From Pseudomonadota bacterium (GTDB lineage Bacteria; Myxococcota_A; UBA796; GCA-2862545), in assembly GCA_005776945.1 (NCBI GenBank), contig SXOB01000003.1, forward strand, positions 1 through 64,000: a stretch of 64,000 nt of DNA, written 5' to 3'. This document shows, piece after piece, positions 38,834 through 48,013 of this stretch. Made by a program: the position numbers and the translations under genes. Position 1 is the first letter of the stretch, and each line of letters opens with the position of its first letter. The notes below the pieces were generated by a model that saw only the letters and a list, made by a program, of their open reading frames with translations, ran no database searches and had not been told where the DNA came from.

Positions 38834-39612
38834 GCGACCGACGGCTCCTGTTCATTCCCATGTACAACTGCGCGCCCCAGATTGGGCGGACGCTCGCCCA
38901 GCTGACGCCCGAGCGTCGAGCCGCCTTCGCCGAGGTGTTCATCCTCGACAACGGCTCGACGGACGGGGGCCCCGCTGTCGCCGTGGCGGCCGCCCGGACC
39001 TTTCCCGCAGGTTTCGTCACCGTCGCCAGAAATACGCGGAATGTAGGTCTCGGCGGCTCGCACAAGGTCGCCTTCGAGCGCTGCCTCGAGCGGGGCCTGG
39101 ACGGCGTCGTCGTGCTCCACGGGGACGACCAGGGCGAGCTTGGAGACCTGCTGCCAACGCTGCTCGCCGACCCGAAGGCGGACAACGTTCTGGGGGCTCG
39201 CTTTGCATGGGGGAGCCGCCTCAAGGGCTACGCTCCCCATCGCATCCTTGCCAACATTGCGTTCAACCTCATTTTCTCGCTGACCAGCTTCCGCTGGCTG
39301 ACGGATTTGGGTTCGGGCCTGAATTGGTACAGCGCCCGATTTCTGAAGGCGATTGATTGGGCAGGTTGTTCCGATGATCTGACCTTCAACTACCATCTGA
39401 TCCTGCGCTCGTGTGCGAAACGGGACCTCGCCATGCGCTTCGTGCCCATCGGCTGGCGTGAAGACGACCAGGTCAGCAACGCGAAACTCTTTCGCCACGG
39501 CGTGTCGATGCTCCGCATCGTGGGTCGACATGTCTTCGATCGGAGGCGCTTCCTGACCGAAGACCACAGTACCCACGCGCCGCCGCGCACCTACGAGGTG
39601 CTCGGCCCATGA
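38830..39612 (+). CDS. Family 2 glycosyltransferase
   Basis: A 260-residue GT-A fold enzyme. FIPMYNCAPQIGRTL at the start, FILDNGSTDGG near residue 40, and VVLHGDDQGEL near 97 (the metal-binding region) are typical of GT2 enzymes of the dolichol-phosphate-sugar type. A hydrophobic stretch near 140 (RILANIAFNLIFSL) suggests membrane association. It probably transfers a sugar to a lipid carrier for the membrane glycosyltransferase before it. Its ATG overlaps the previous stop (ATGA). Confidence 0.82.
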   Translation: MSDRRLLFIPMYNCAPQIGRTLAQLTPERRAAFAEVFILDNGSTDGGPAVAVAAARTFPAGFVTVARNTRNVGLGGSHKVAFERCLERGLDGVVVLHGDDQGELGDLLPTLLADPKADNVLGARFAWGSRLKGYAPHRILANIAFNLIFSLTSFRWLTDLGSGLNWYSARFLKAIDWAGCSDDLTFNYHLILRSCAKRDLAMRFVPIGWREDDQVSNAKLFRHGVSMLRIVGRHVFDRRRFLTEDHSTHAPPRTYEVLGP

Positions 39613-40322
39613 AGCCGACGATTGCCCTGTGTATGGCGGGCTTGTACCGTCGCTTTCGCGACGCCGGATACACGACTCCCAAATACCTTCTGCCATTGGA
39701 AGGCAAGCCGATTCTGGCCCATGTGGCCGACGACCTGGCGGAACACGACGGCTTTCTCGCCGTCGCCAATGTGCGCGACCAGGGCTTCGAGGCGGCGATC
39801 CGGGCCTGCCTTCCGGACGGCGCCCGCGTCGAGTTCATCGGCGACACGTCGGGCCAGGCGGAGACGGCCGACGTGGCAGCCCGGTACATCGAGGAGCAAG
39901 GGTGGGGCCATCGGCCGCTGTTGTTCCACAACGTCGACACGTTGGTCCGCGGCCGCGATCTGACGTCGATGGCGCGCTGGCTCACGGCGGTCGACGGCGT
40001 CATCGACGTGTTTGCGTCGACATCGCCGGCCTTCTCCTACGTGGACGCGGCGCCCGACGGTCGGGTGTCGCGCATCGTCGAAAAGGTCGTCATCGGCCCT
40101 TGGGCGACGTCGGGCCTCTACGGATTTCGGTCGGCGTCTCACTACCGGAAGCTGGCGGCGCGGACGACGGCCCGAAGTGGGGGCGAGTTCTACATTTCCG
40201 ACGTCTACGGCCGACTGATGGACGATGGTGGCCATGTGCTCGCCTTGCCCGCCCGCGCGGAGGACACGATCGTGCTTGGGACGCCCGCCGAGTACGAGGC
40301 GAAGGTGGGTGTCGTGAAATGA
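39609..40322 (+). CDS. Nucleotidyltransferase (NTP_transferase-like)
   Basis: A 237-residue protein resembling sugar-phosphate or phosphocholine nucleotidyltransferases. The N-terminus ALCMAGLYRRFRDAGYTTPKYLLPLEGKPIL replaces the classic GxGxR loop with AGLYRRF but keeps TPKYLLP. FHNVDTLVRG supplies a metal-binding Asp. It should activate a phosphorylated compound as an NDP/CMP derivative; the substrate is unknown. Coupled by ATGA to the GT2 gene and to the flippase-like gene. Confidence 0.7.
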   Translation: MKPTIALCMAGLYRRFRDAGYTTPKYLLPLEGKPILAHVADDLAEHDGFLAVANVRDQGFEAAIRACLPDGARVEFIGDTSGQAETADVAARYIEEQGWGHRPLLFHNVDTLVRGRDLTSMARWLTAVDGVIDVFASTSPAFSYVDAAPDGRVSRIVEKVVIGPWATSGLYGFRSASHYRKLAARTTARSGGEFYISDVYGRLMDDGGHVLALPARAEDTIVLGTPAEYEAKVGVVK

Positions 40323-41173
40323 CGAGGCGAAACGCCATTCTGACGCTGGTTCTGACCGGCCTGGCGACGACCTGGAGCGCTTCTCGCCTTCCGGAGGCGT
40401 CACCCGGCCTCATGGGTGTGGCCGCGGCGCTTTGCTACGTCGTGGCGCACGGCATCCGCGCGCTGCGCATCGTCACCTTGCTGGGGGACCGGGCGCGCGG
40501 CTTCCGCGCGGTGTTGGCGGCCCAATTCGGGACCGTCGCCGTGAGCGGGATGCTGCCCTTCAAGACCGGTGAGGTCGTCCGGATCCTCGCGCTTGGCGCC
40601 GCGAGTCGGGGCCCGGCCCACGGCCTCGTCGCCGTCTGGCTGGAGCGGAGCTTCGATGCGTTGGTCTGGGCGGTCGTCGGCGCGGCCGCGCTGTTCGTCG
40701 TGCCCGAGGCTCGCGGGGCCGTCGGAACGGTTTGGGCGCTGGCGCTGGCCTTCCTTTTCGTCACGTTGGCGCTCGTGTGGGTGCTGCCAGAGAACCTCGT
40801 CGCTGCGCGACGCGCCTTGGTGAATCGTCCGACGCGTCCGTGGATCGTGCCTTGGTTGGCCCGGTTGGCGGAAGCCGGCGCTTGGAGTCGGTTGCCGCGT
40901 CGCCTGTTGGATGGGCGCGTAGGGACGCTGCTCGTCAGCACGGTCGCTCTGTGGACGATGGAGGCGGCTGCGCTCGCCTTCCTCATTCGGAGCATCGAGC
41001 CAGGAGCGGCGCTTGGGGCGCTGCTTCATGTGTTGGCTGGCGTCGTCATCCCCACCGGGGGCGGCTTCCCGCCGACGGACGTCCTGGCGGCCTACGCGCT
41101 CGTCGCGATGTCTTGCTGGCACCTGCTCAGCCTGACGGCGCTTGGTTCCGTCCTCGTCTGGGGGTCTCGATGA
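40319..41173 (+). CDS. Flippase-like (LPG synthase TM) membrane protein
   Basis: A 284-residue protein with about seven hydrophobic helices. The conserved cores VAAALCYVVAHGIRALRIVTLL, AAQFGTVAVSGMLPFKTGEVVRILAL and VVIPTGGGFPPTD match the lysylphosphatidylglycerol-synthase transmembrane/flippase-like family. It lacks the cytoplasmic synthase domain, so it is likely a lipid-linked sugar transporter or glycosyltransferase helper. Coupled by ATGA on both sides. Confidence 0.75.
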   Translation: MTRRNAILTLVLTGLATTWSASRLPEASPGLMGVAAALCYVVAHGIRALRIVTLLGDRARGFRAVLAAQFGTVAVSGMLPFKTGEVVRILALGAASRGPAHGLVAVWLERSFDALVWAVVGAAALFVVPEARGAVGTVWALALAFLFVTLALVWVLPENLVAARRALVNRPTRPWIVPWLARLAEAGAWSRLPRRLLDGRVGTLLVSTVALWTMEAAALAFLIRSIEPGAALGALLHVLAGVVIPTGGGFPPTDVLAAYALVAMSCWHLLSLTALGSVLVWGSR

Positions 41174-41808
41174 ACGTCTGGCTCGTCGACCTCGACGGCA
41201 CGTTGTCGAGAGACCTCGCGGGCGTACCGTACGCCGAGCGCCCTCCCCACGATGACGTGGTCGCCGCCGTTCGGCGCGTGGCGGAGCGTGGGGAACGGGT
41301 GGTCGTGTTCACTGCGCGCGGCATGCGCACGCACGGAGGCGACCGCGACGCCGTCGAGCGGCACGTCCGTCCGGACGTCGAGGCCTGGCTGCAGCGGCAA
41401 CGCGTTCCCTACCACGATGTGATCACGGGCAAACCCTGGTGCGGGCCGGCGGGATTTTACGTCGACGACCGCGCCCTTCATCCCGAGGAGTTTGCCTTCC
41501 GGATGGGCGGGCCATTGGCGGGCACGCGCACGCGCATCCAGGCTGCGCCAGGGCTGGACGCTGCGCGGGTCGCTCGCGTGGGCCGCTGGCTGGAGTTGGC
41601 CGACGAAGGTGCCACCCACCTGATGACGGTCTTCCGCGACGATCCGGGTCCGGCAGCTTGGTTTGCGGCTCACGCCCACCGCATTCCCAAGGGTTCGGTA
41701 GCGCTCGCCGGGGACGGATGGGCGTGGGTCCCCGTCGGGGATTCTGCAGCGTCCGAAGCTGCGTTGCGGGATCGGGTCGTCGCCCTCGGAGGTTGGGTAT
41801 GCGTGTGA
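41170..41808 (+). CDS. HAD-superfamily phosphatase (capsule-type)
   Basis: A 212-residue protein. Motif I VDLDGTL at the very start gives the nucleophile Asp6 and acid Asp8. Motif II is VVFTARG. ITGKPWCGPAGFYVDDRAL carries the lysine and the acidic motif. This matches small HAD phosphatases of capsule clusters. The C-terminal ~75 residues are an extra domain with no match. It overlaps the next gene by 10 bp. It may remove the phosphate from a glycan precursor. Confidence 0.75.
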   Translation: MNVWLVDLDGTLSRDLAGVPYAERPPHDDVVAAVRRVAERGERVVVFTARGMRTHGGDRDAVERHVRPDVEAWLQRQRVPYHDVITGKPWCGPAGFYVDDRALHPEEFAFRMGGPLAGTRTRIQAAPGLDAARVARVGRWLELADEGATHLMTVFRDDPGPAAWFAAHAHRIPKGSVALAGDGWAWVPVGDSAASEAALRDRVVALGGWVCV

Positions 41809-43295
41809 ATCATCCCGCCGTCTTGGTTTGGGACGACAGCCTCGACGTCCCGGCAGAAGTGGCCGGTTGGGTCGGCGTGCCGAGGTTTGGCCGATTGCTG
41901 CACGACCGGAGCCGGCTGGAAGATCGGGCCGCGCAACTCGCGGCGGACGCGGGGTTCAGCCGGATCTTGCTCGTTCGCGACGCCGCTTCGCGCACGCGCG
42001 CCGCCGAAGAACTCCGGGAAATCGACCCCCAAACTCGGGTCGTCTTGTGGACATCGGACGTGGTTGGCCAGGACGAGCACCTCGCTGCCACGCTCGGCAA
42101 GCTGGCCTACGCCGTGGGCTCGGTGGTTGCCGTTCCCGCATCGGGACGGCCCGGGACCGGCGTGGGTTCGGCCATGGCGTCCGTAGCGGCGAGGTGGCTG
42201 TCGCTGCCGTCGCGGGAGGAGCGTCGCGTCTGGTTGGCCGATCGTCGCGACGAATTCGACATCCTCGACGCGGCCGGCCTGCACAGCCTCGCGGATCCGG
42301 CGGTGTTCATCCGCTGGTTGTCCGGGGCATTCTACACGCGCGCCTTCAACGCGATGTCGGCGGTGGGTCGGACGCTTCGCAAGGAGTCCAAGGACGTGGC
42401 GAAGATGCGCCGCGAATGCCGCTGGTGGGGCCTTCTCCCGGAGTCTCTGCGGCGCTTCGGCGTCATGCCCTTCGATTACCAAGAGGCCGACGGTCGGGCG
42501 AGCTACCGGATGGAGCGGCTCGTGGTGCCGGACGCGGCGGTCCTGTGGCTTCACGGGCCGGACGCCATGACGGACACCGCTTTCGACGCCGTTCTTGACG
42601 CCGTCGGCGATTTCCTGGCAGAGCGACCGCAGCGCGGGGTGGGTGCGTCCCAGGGGGCGGAGGTCGCGGAACGCGCCTACGTGACCAAGGTGACGGAGCG
42701 CATTCGCGCGCTGCAGGCGATGCCCGTTGGCGCGTCGGTGGAGGCGGCCCTGGTAGGTGTGGGGGGCCTCGACGGCTTGGTGCAGCGCTACTTGGAGTTG
42801 CTCCGTGCGGAGTGGAGCGTGCGTCCACCTGGTGACGCGGTCGCTGTGCAACATGGCGACCTCTGCTTCTCGAATATTTTGGTCGACCCGCGAACGGGCC
42901 TCGTGCGCTTCATCGACCCGAAAGGGGCGGATACCGAAGCCGACCTTTACGGCGACCCGTTCTACGACCTCGCAAAACTCTCCCATTCGGTGCTCGGCGG
43001 CTACGACTCCATCAACCACGGCCTGTTTGACCTGACGCTTGGCGACGACCTTCGGCCCGATCTCCGCATGGACCGTCCGCAGCCGGAAGCCCGCGCTGCG
43101 CGGTTCGCCGAGCGGGTCCGAAATTGGGGGGCCGATCTGCGCCGTATCCGAATCTATGAAGTGAGCCTGTTCCTGAGCATGCTGCCGCTGCACGCTGAAT
43201 CGCCGCGCAAGGTCGTCGCATTTGCCTTGAATGCCGACCGCCTCATGCGGGAACTGGCCGCCGGCCCTGCACCTCGGAGCTGGCGCCTTTGGTGA
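41799..43295 (+). CDS. APH-like phosphotransferase with N-terminal extension
   Basis: A 498-residue protein. The C-terminal half is an aminoglycoside-phosphotransferase/choline-kinase fold: QHGDLCFSNILVD holds the catalytic loop and VRFIDPKG the metal-binding Asp. The N-terminal ~165 residues (ILLVRDAASRTRAAEELREI..VVLWTSDVVGQDEHL..GSVVAVP) resemble a nucleotidyltransferase-like Rossmann region, so this may be a fusion. In this context it probably phosphorylates a sugar or alcohol for glycan decoration. ATG 41799 is used; a GTG at 41805 is possible. Confidence 0.7.
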   Translation: MRVNHPAVLVWDDSLDVPAEVAGWVGVPRFGRLLHDRSRLEDRAAQLAADAGFSRILLVRDAASRTRAAEELREIDPQTRVVLWTSDVVGQDEHLAATLGKLAYAVGSVVAVPASGRPGTGVGSAMASVAARWLSLPSREERRVWLADRRDEFDILDAAGLHSLADPAVFIRWLSGAFYTRAFNAMSAVGRTLRKESKDVAKMRRECRWWGLLPESLRRFGVMPFDYQEADGRASYRMERLVVPDAAVLWLHGPDAMTDTAFDAVLDAVGDFLAERPQRGVGASQGAEVAERAYVTKVTERIRALQAMPVGASVEAALVGVGGLDGLVQRYLELLRAEWSVRPPGDAVAVQHGDLCFSNILVDPRTGLVRFIDPKGADTEADLYGDPFYDLAKLSHSVLGGYDSINHGLFDLTLGDDLRPDLRMDRPQPEARAARFAERVRNWGADLRRIRIYEVSLFLSMLPLHAESPRKVVAFALNADRLMRELAAGPAPRSWRLW

Positions 43296-43675
43296 GCGCG
43301 GAGACCCTGCGGCAGGTCGCGACGTTCGTCGTCTGCGGGGTTGCGAGCGCGGGGTGCTATACGACCACGCTCGTCGGCTTGGTCGAACTCGTGGGCTGGC
43401 CGACTTGGTTGGCGACGACCGCCGGGTTTGCGGTTGGCACCTGGGTTTCCTACGTCTTGAATGCCCGGTTTACGTTTCGTCGCGCGATGGAGGGTAGGAC
43501 CCTGATTCGGTTCACCTCCGTCACGCTCGCGGGCTGGGGTCTGAATGTAGGGCTCGTCGAGGGAGCGGGCCTGCTTGGCCTGAACTATGGTTTTGGCGTG
43601 GTAGCAAGCCTGATCATCGCGCCAGCCTTCAACTTCATGGGCCATCGTCTTGTCACCTTTCGGGGGGCAGGGTGA
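43292..43675 (+). CDS. GtrA-family membrane protein
   Basis: A 127-residue protein with four helices. RQVATFVVCGVASAGCY at the start, FAVGTWVSYVLNARFTFR in the middle and APAFNFMGHRLVTFR at the end are typical of GtrA proteins. These help move polyprenyl-phosphate-linked sugars across the membrane or partner with GT2 enzymes. The GTG at 43292 overlaps the kinase stop (GTGA), and the next gene again starts with GTGA. Confidence 0.88.
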   Translation: MSAETLRQVATFVVCGVASAGCYTTTLVGLVELVGWPTWLATTAGFAVGTWVSYVLNARFTFRRAMEGRTLIRFTSVTLAGWGLNVGLVEGAGLLGLNYGFGVVASLIIAPAFNFMGHRLVTFRGAG

Positions 43676-44727
43676 GTCGGGATCCCTCGGGCGCATGGAT
43701 TCCGGAATTGGACGGCGTGCGCGGCCTGGCCATCTTGCTCGTCCTGATGTTCCACCTGCGGATGATCGCGCCCGAGTTGACCGAGCTGGGTCCGCTTTCA
43801 GGGGTCATCGCGGCGGGTTGGTCCGGCGTCGACTTGTTCTTTGTTCTGTGTGGCTACCTCAACACGCGAAACCTGCTTCGTGGGGCCGACCGACCAGGCG
43901 GAATCCTGCGCTTCATGGCGCGGCGAGCGCTGCGTATCTGGCCGCTCTACCTGGTCCTGATCGTGCCCTACCTCGCCCTCGCCCGACCGAGCGCTGCGGA
44001 AGGGCAGGTGCCGGCGTGGGCCTATGCCGCATTCGTTCAGAATTGGTTCACCGCAGCGAGCTACGCGAGCCCGAACTTGGCGAAAATCACTTGGTCGCTC
44101 GCGATCGAGGAGCAGTTTTACCTCGTATGGCCGCTCGTGGTCGCGTGGATGCCCAGGCGGGCGCTTGCGCCGGTGTTGGCGCTGTCAGCGGCCGTCGCGA
44201 TCTGCGGTCGCCTTTGGATGGCCCCCCAGGACATCCACCTTGCGTACTACGGAACCGTGTTCCGGATGGACGCCATCGCTGCAGGGGCGCTGCTGGCGCT
44301 GTTTGACGACCTTGGTTCGGCCAAGATCTGGGGTCGTGCCGCCGTCTTCGGCGCTGTTGCGTGGCTCGTTGGCGGCGCCTTGGGCGCCGTGGACCATACG
44401 TCGGCCTCCTTCCTACCCTTCGGCTTCGCCGGAATTGCGGCCGCGAGCGTGGCCGTCGTTGGCGCGGCCGTCGCGGCGCCGGATTCCCTCGCCGCTCGCG
44501 CGTTGAGGTGGCGCCCCCTACGCGCCGTTGGCGACTACAGCTATGGCCTCTATATGGTCCATTTCTTGGCCTACCAATTCGTCTTCATTTTGCACGTCGA
44601 CCGGGCGATGCACATCCCGCTTCTGCCGCGGCTGGCGTTGGCACTCGCGGGCGCCGGCGTGCTGGCCTGGCTGAGCAAGCGGCTCATCGAGTCGCCCGCC
44701 CTGTCGCTCAAGGGCCGTTTTTCCTGA
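43672..44727 (+). CDS. Membrane acyltransferase 3 (OafA/YrhL-like)
   Basis: A 351-residue membrane protein with ~10 helices. The N-terminal ELDGVRGLAILLVLMFHL carries the conserved R and H; WSGVDLFFVLCGYL and SLAIEEQFYLVWP follow; YSYGLYMVHFLAY lies near the end. These enzymes acetylate or acylate surface sugars. There is no SGNH domain. It is the last of the eight coupled genes and would decorate the glycan product. It converges on the FAH gene with an 18-bp gap. Confidence 0.88.
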   Translation: MSRDPSGAWIPELDGVRGLAILLVLMFHLRMIAPELTELGPLSGVIAAGWSGVDLFFVLCGYLNTRNLLRGADRPGGILRFMARRALRIWPLYLVLIVPYLALARPSAAEGQVPAWAYAAFVQNWFTAASYASPNLAKITWSLAIEEQFYLVWPLVVAWMPRRALAPVLALSAAVAICGRLWMAPQDIHLAYYGTVFRMDAIAAGALLALFDDLGSAKIWGRAAVFGAVAWLVGGALGAVDHTSASFLPFGFAGIAAASVAVVGAAVAAPDSLAARALRWRPLRAVGDYSYGLYMVHFLAYQFVFILHVDRAMHIPLLPRLALALAGAGVLAWLSKRLIESPALSLKGRFS

Positions 44728-44745
44728 CCTGAGCGGCCCGAGTGG

Positions 44746-45351
44746 TCAGAGCCGACCCGCCCAACGGGTCTCAGGATCGTGCAGGACGAGTGCGAAGGAC
44801 TCGCCAGGACGGATGGGTCCGACGCCCGCGGGTGTACCCGTGAACAACAGGTCCCCAGGGGCCAGGGGCGCAAGGGCGGCGAGCCAGTTCACGAGCGCAG
44901 GGACGGGATGGACGAGCAGGGCCGTGTCGCCGTGTTGGCGAATGGTGCCCTCGACCTCCAGGTGAAAGGTCACGGAATCGCGCTGGCCGAGAACGCCGAC
45001 ATCGAGGAAGGGCGCGAGGACCGTCGCCCCTGCGAAGCTCTTGGCCACCGCCCAAGGAACCCCCGACGCGCGGCATCGATCCTGGCGCTCGCGGAGGGTG
45101 AGGTCCAGGCCGAGGGTGAACGCGTCGATCGCATCCCAGCCAGGCTTCTCGCCGTGGGCGACGTGACGTCCAACGCGGAGGACGAACTCGATTTCGTGGT
45201 CGATGCGTTCATCAAGGTAGGACGCTCCCGCTTCCAATCCGCGGATGGTCTGTGCCCCTTTCAAGAAAACAAGGGGCTCGGCCGGGACCGCGTTTCCCAA
45301 TTCCGCGGCGTGGGCGGCGTAGGTTCGCGCAAAACACCATACGGTCGACAT
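44746..45351 (-). CDS. Fumarylacetoacetate hydrolase (FAH)-family protein
   Basis: A 201-residue enzyme of the short FAH family (hydrolases, decarboxylases and isomerases of 2-oxo acids, such as FAHD1). DHEIEFVLRVGR has the conserved DxE metal ligand. GLDLTLRERQD and KSFAGATVLAP match the family core, and DLLFTGTPAGVGPIRPGE is the C-terminal signature. Specific reaction unknown. It lies 3 bp downstream of the PHP lipoprotein in the same direction. Confidence 0.85.
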   Translation of the reverse strand: MSTVWCFARTYAAHAAELGNAVPAEPLVFLKGAQTIRGLEAGASYLDERIDHEIEFVLRVGRHVAHGEKPGWDAIDAFTLGLDLTLRERQDRCRASGVPWAVAKSFAGATVLAPFLDVGVLGQRDSVTFHLEVEGTIRQHGDTALLVHPVPALVNWLAALAPLAPGDLLFTGTPAGVGPIRPGESFALVLHDPETRWAGRL

Positions 45352-45354
45352 GAC

Positions 45355-47913
45355 TCAAAGCTCCGGGAACGGGCAACGACGCCCGGCTGGCGGGTCGAAT
45401 TGACCGTTGCCGTCGGTGTCGACGTAGACGGGCGCGACGAGGGCGCGGGGCACATTCGTGGCCGAAAACGCAGGGAATCCCGCGGGGAGGGCGCCTTCGC
45501 CGAAGGCGGCGACGACGACGGTGCTGTCCTCGGTGAACGTGAGGTCAACCGACGCGTCGATCCAGGTCGGTCCGAGGCCCGTCGCATCTACCCGGAGCGC
45601 CTCGTTGCAATTGACGAACACGACGGCATGGGTGACGTCGATGGCCCGCGGAGCCAGGACCGTGATGTGAAGGGACGCCGCTGACGTCGTCACGACGCCG
45701 CCGGGGGCCACGCCGTCCAAGGCGATCTGTCCCAGGGCCCCAGCACTGATGCTGACGTTGCCGCTGCGGAGGCCGTCGAAGATCGCCTCGTCGGACAGGT
45801 CGGGGCTCGGACCGTTGGCCGGGAACCACGTGGAGGGGAAACCAATGTCGCCAAGCGAATGGGCGTCGCTACACCCGATTGGAAGCACGGGATGTCCAGC
45901 TTGGACGATGCTCATCCATTTTTCGAAGCGGCCGTTGCCGTCGGAAAAAGGGCTGTCCACGCCGTTCATGACCTCAATGCCGTCGAAATCCCACGACCAG
46001 ACTGCGCCGTCGGGATCCAGGCCAAGCAGGCCGGGGTCGGTGAGCGTCGGCGCCGCCGCGACGGGGTCCCAGCCGACAAGGTCCATATACCCGGGGTGAT
46101 TGAACAAGTTGAGGCCGCCGTCGCCCCGCGCACGCATCGCTGCGAACAGATTCGGCAGGTCCATTCCATACCAAGCGACGGGCCCGCCCCGCGGCGTTCC
46201 GTCCGGGGTCACGCCAACGAGCGTCATGTGTTCGGGAACCGGCGCGGTGACCTCTTGGCCGCCGAGGCTGCGGACCCATGTGTCCGTGCCCGCGTCGGCG
46301 GAAGCGGTGGAGACGTCCACGATGTGTTCGTGTTCGGTGTGCAGAACGATGTCCAGCCCGTGGGCGGCGGCGTGGCGGAGGACCTCTGACCTCGGCGACC
46401 GACTGTCGGGGCTGAATTCGCTGTGGACGTGGGTGTCGATGTTGGCCCAGCCGGTAGCGTCGAAGGTGGGTTCGAGCGTGACCGCGTGGCCGACGGCACC
46501 GTCTTCGGGGACGAGGATCGTTGCGATGGTGGGCTCGTAGCGGATGCCACGCGAGACCGTGACCTCGTAGGTTCCTGGCGGCGCCGGCACGTGGCCAGAG
46601 CCGAGGACGGCGGAGTCGATGGCCAGGCCGTCGAACCGGCGGAGGGCGATGGTGGCGGGCAACGGGCCATCCGGGCCCTCGACCGAAACGTCGACCCCTC
46701 CCGACGGGCCTAGCGATAGCGACATCCCGGTCGTCGCCTGCGTCAATTCGCTTGGGTCGCGGCCGGGTGCGATGGCGCGAACTTCCCACGACCATGGGGG
46801 GTCCGCGAAGCCGAGCGTCGGGTGCCGCCACATGCCCGCGGCGTCGCTTGCGACCCATTGGGTGAGCGACGACCCCGCCCCCGCGTCACTCCACAACTCG
46901 ACGCGCGCGCCCGCGATCGGCGCTCCGGCGGAATCCACGACGACGCCGTCGACCCAGTCGACGCTTGGCCATTGTCCCGCGAGGCGCTCCGGGGACGCCG
47001 CCACGAGCGCTGGGAGGGCGCGGTCGTCGACGTGTCCGACGGAGAGGTGCATGTGTGAGGTTGCGCTCACACCGGGGCTGATCTCGAGGGGATCCGTGAT
47101 GGCCTGAGCCACGTCGAGCGCGACGTCGATGCCAGAGATGTGAGCCGTCGCGAGCTGCCCCCCTTCGACGCCCCAGGCGGCTTCGGTGGCGCCGTCGGTC
47201 GCCATCATCGCTGGGATTCCCGTGGCGAGGCTGATGCCCGAGAAGTCGAGCCGCCCGGATCCGGCCTCCGCGACGTCGAAGGCAGGGGCAAAACTGAGGA
47301 GCGCGCCCGTGAGCAAGGAGAGGTCCTCGTCGCCCGAAAGCGTCCAGTCGATGCGGAGGTCGGAATCGTCGGGAAATAGCGTGTACCGGACGTCGATGGT
47401 GAGATTCCAAGGGCCGGAAACCGGCCGCCCGCCGCTGCTGACGCCGGAGCGGACGAGTTCGTACTCCACGAGCCAATACGGTGCGTCGGTGCCGGTGGCG
47501 CGAACGACCGCCGGGCCGCCGTCCGATCCGTCGGACTCGATCGTGAGGGACGTCGCCTGGAACGCGCGAAGAATCGACGCCGACGGATTGGCGACGTCCA
47601 CGCTCCCGAGGATCAGTCCCACCTCGTCGAGCAGGTCCTCGCCGATGGGCTCACAATCCGACAGCGGGACCGCATCTGCGACGATGCCGCCGTAGTGGTA
47701 GTAGGTGCTTCCCTGGTCCGGCGCCGTGATCACGAAGCGCGCACGGGTGTTGTCGAGAACCACGTCCCCGTTGCGCCCGACGGCCACGTCTCCGGGAACG
47801 GCCATGGCGGGGTCGAAGGGGCGGGCGCTGGCCCGTTCAGCCAGGCAAGTTCCAGGTTCGTCGACGATCGGAGCTTCGTCGGGTTTGCACGCGGCGAGCA
47901 GTAGGCCGAACAT
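45355..47913 (-). CDS. PHP-domain (CehA/McbA-like) metallohydrolase lipoprotein
   Basis: An 852-residue predicted lipoprotein with leader MFGLLLAAC (Cys 9); the longer frame to 48105 would overlap the divergent fhs gene. Residues ~20-330 are a large beta-rich domain. Two carboxypeptidase-regulatory-like modules follow (VDGVVVDSAGAPIAGARVELW and VSVEGPDGPLP). The PHP domain lies near 510-760: DTHVHSEFSPD, HTEHEHI, LFNHPG and IGCSDAHSLG supply metal-binding residues. CehA/McbA relatives hydrolyse phosphoesters or carbamates; the substrate here is unknown. Confidence 0.75.
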   Translation of the reverse strand: MFGLLLAACKPDEAPIVDEPGTCLAERASARPFDPAMAVPGDVAVGRNGDVVLDNTRARFVITAPDQGSTYYHYGGIVADAVPLSDCEPIGEDLLDEVGLILGSVDVANPSASILRAFQATSLTIESDGSDGGPAVVRATGTDAPYWLVEYELVRSGVSSGGRPVSGPWNLTIDVRYTLFPDDSDLRIDWTLSGDEDLSLLTGALLSFAPAFDVAEAGSGRLDFSGISLATGIPAMMATDGATEAAWGVEGGQLATAHISGIDVALDVAQAITDPLEISPGVSATSHMHLSVGHVDDRALPALVAASPERLAGQWPSVDWVDGVVVDSAGAPIAGARVELWSDAGAGSSLTQWVASDAAGMWRHPTLGFADPPWSWEVRAIAPGRDPSELTQATTGMSLSLGPSGGVDVSVEGPDGPLPATIALRRFDGLAIDSAVLGSGHVPAPPGTYEVTVSRGIRYEPTIATILVPEDGAVGHAVTLEPTFDATGWANIDTHVHSEFSPDSRSPRSEVLRHAAAHGLDIVLHTEHEHIVDVSTASADAGTDTWVRSLGGQEVTAPVPEHMTLVGVTPDGTPRGGPVAWYGMDLPNLFAAMRARGDGGLNLFNHPGYMDLVGWDPVAAAPTLTDPGLLGLDPDGAVWSWDFDGIEVMNGVDSPFSDGNGRFEKWMSIVQAGHPVLPIGCSDAHSLGDIGFPSTWFPANGPSPDLSDEAIFDGLRSGNVSISAGALGQIALDGVAPGGVVTTSAASLHITVLAPRAIDVTHAVVFVNCNEALRVDATGLGPTWIDASVDLTFTEDSTVVVAAFGEGALPAGFPAFSATNVPRALVAPVYVDTDGNGQFDPPAGRRCPFPEL

Positions 47914-48013
47914 GGGCACCGTTAGCCGACTGGGGCGGACGGCGCTGGAGGGCGCACCCGTCGGGCCCGTGCCGGGGTGAAAGGGGACGTTAGCCGGCTC
48001 GACCGGAGGCGCT

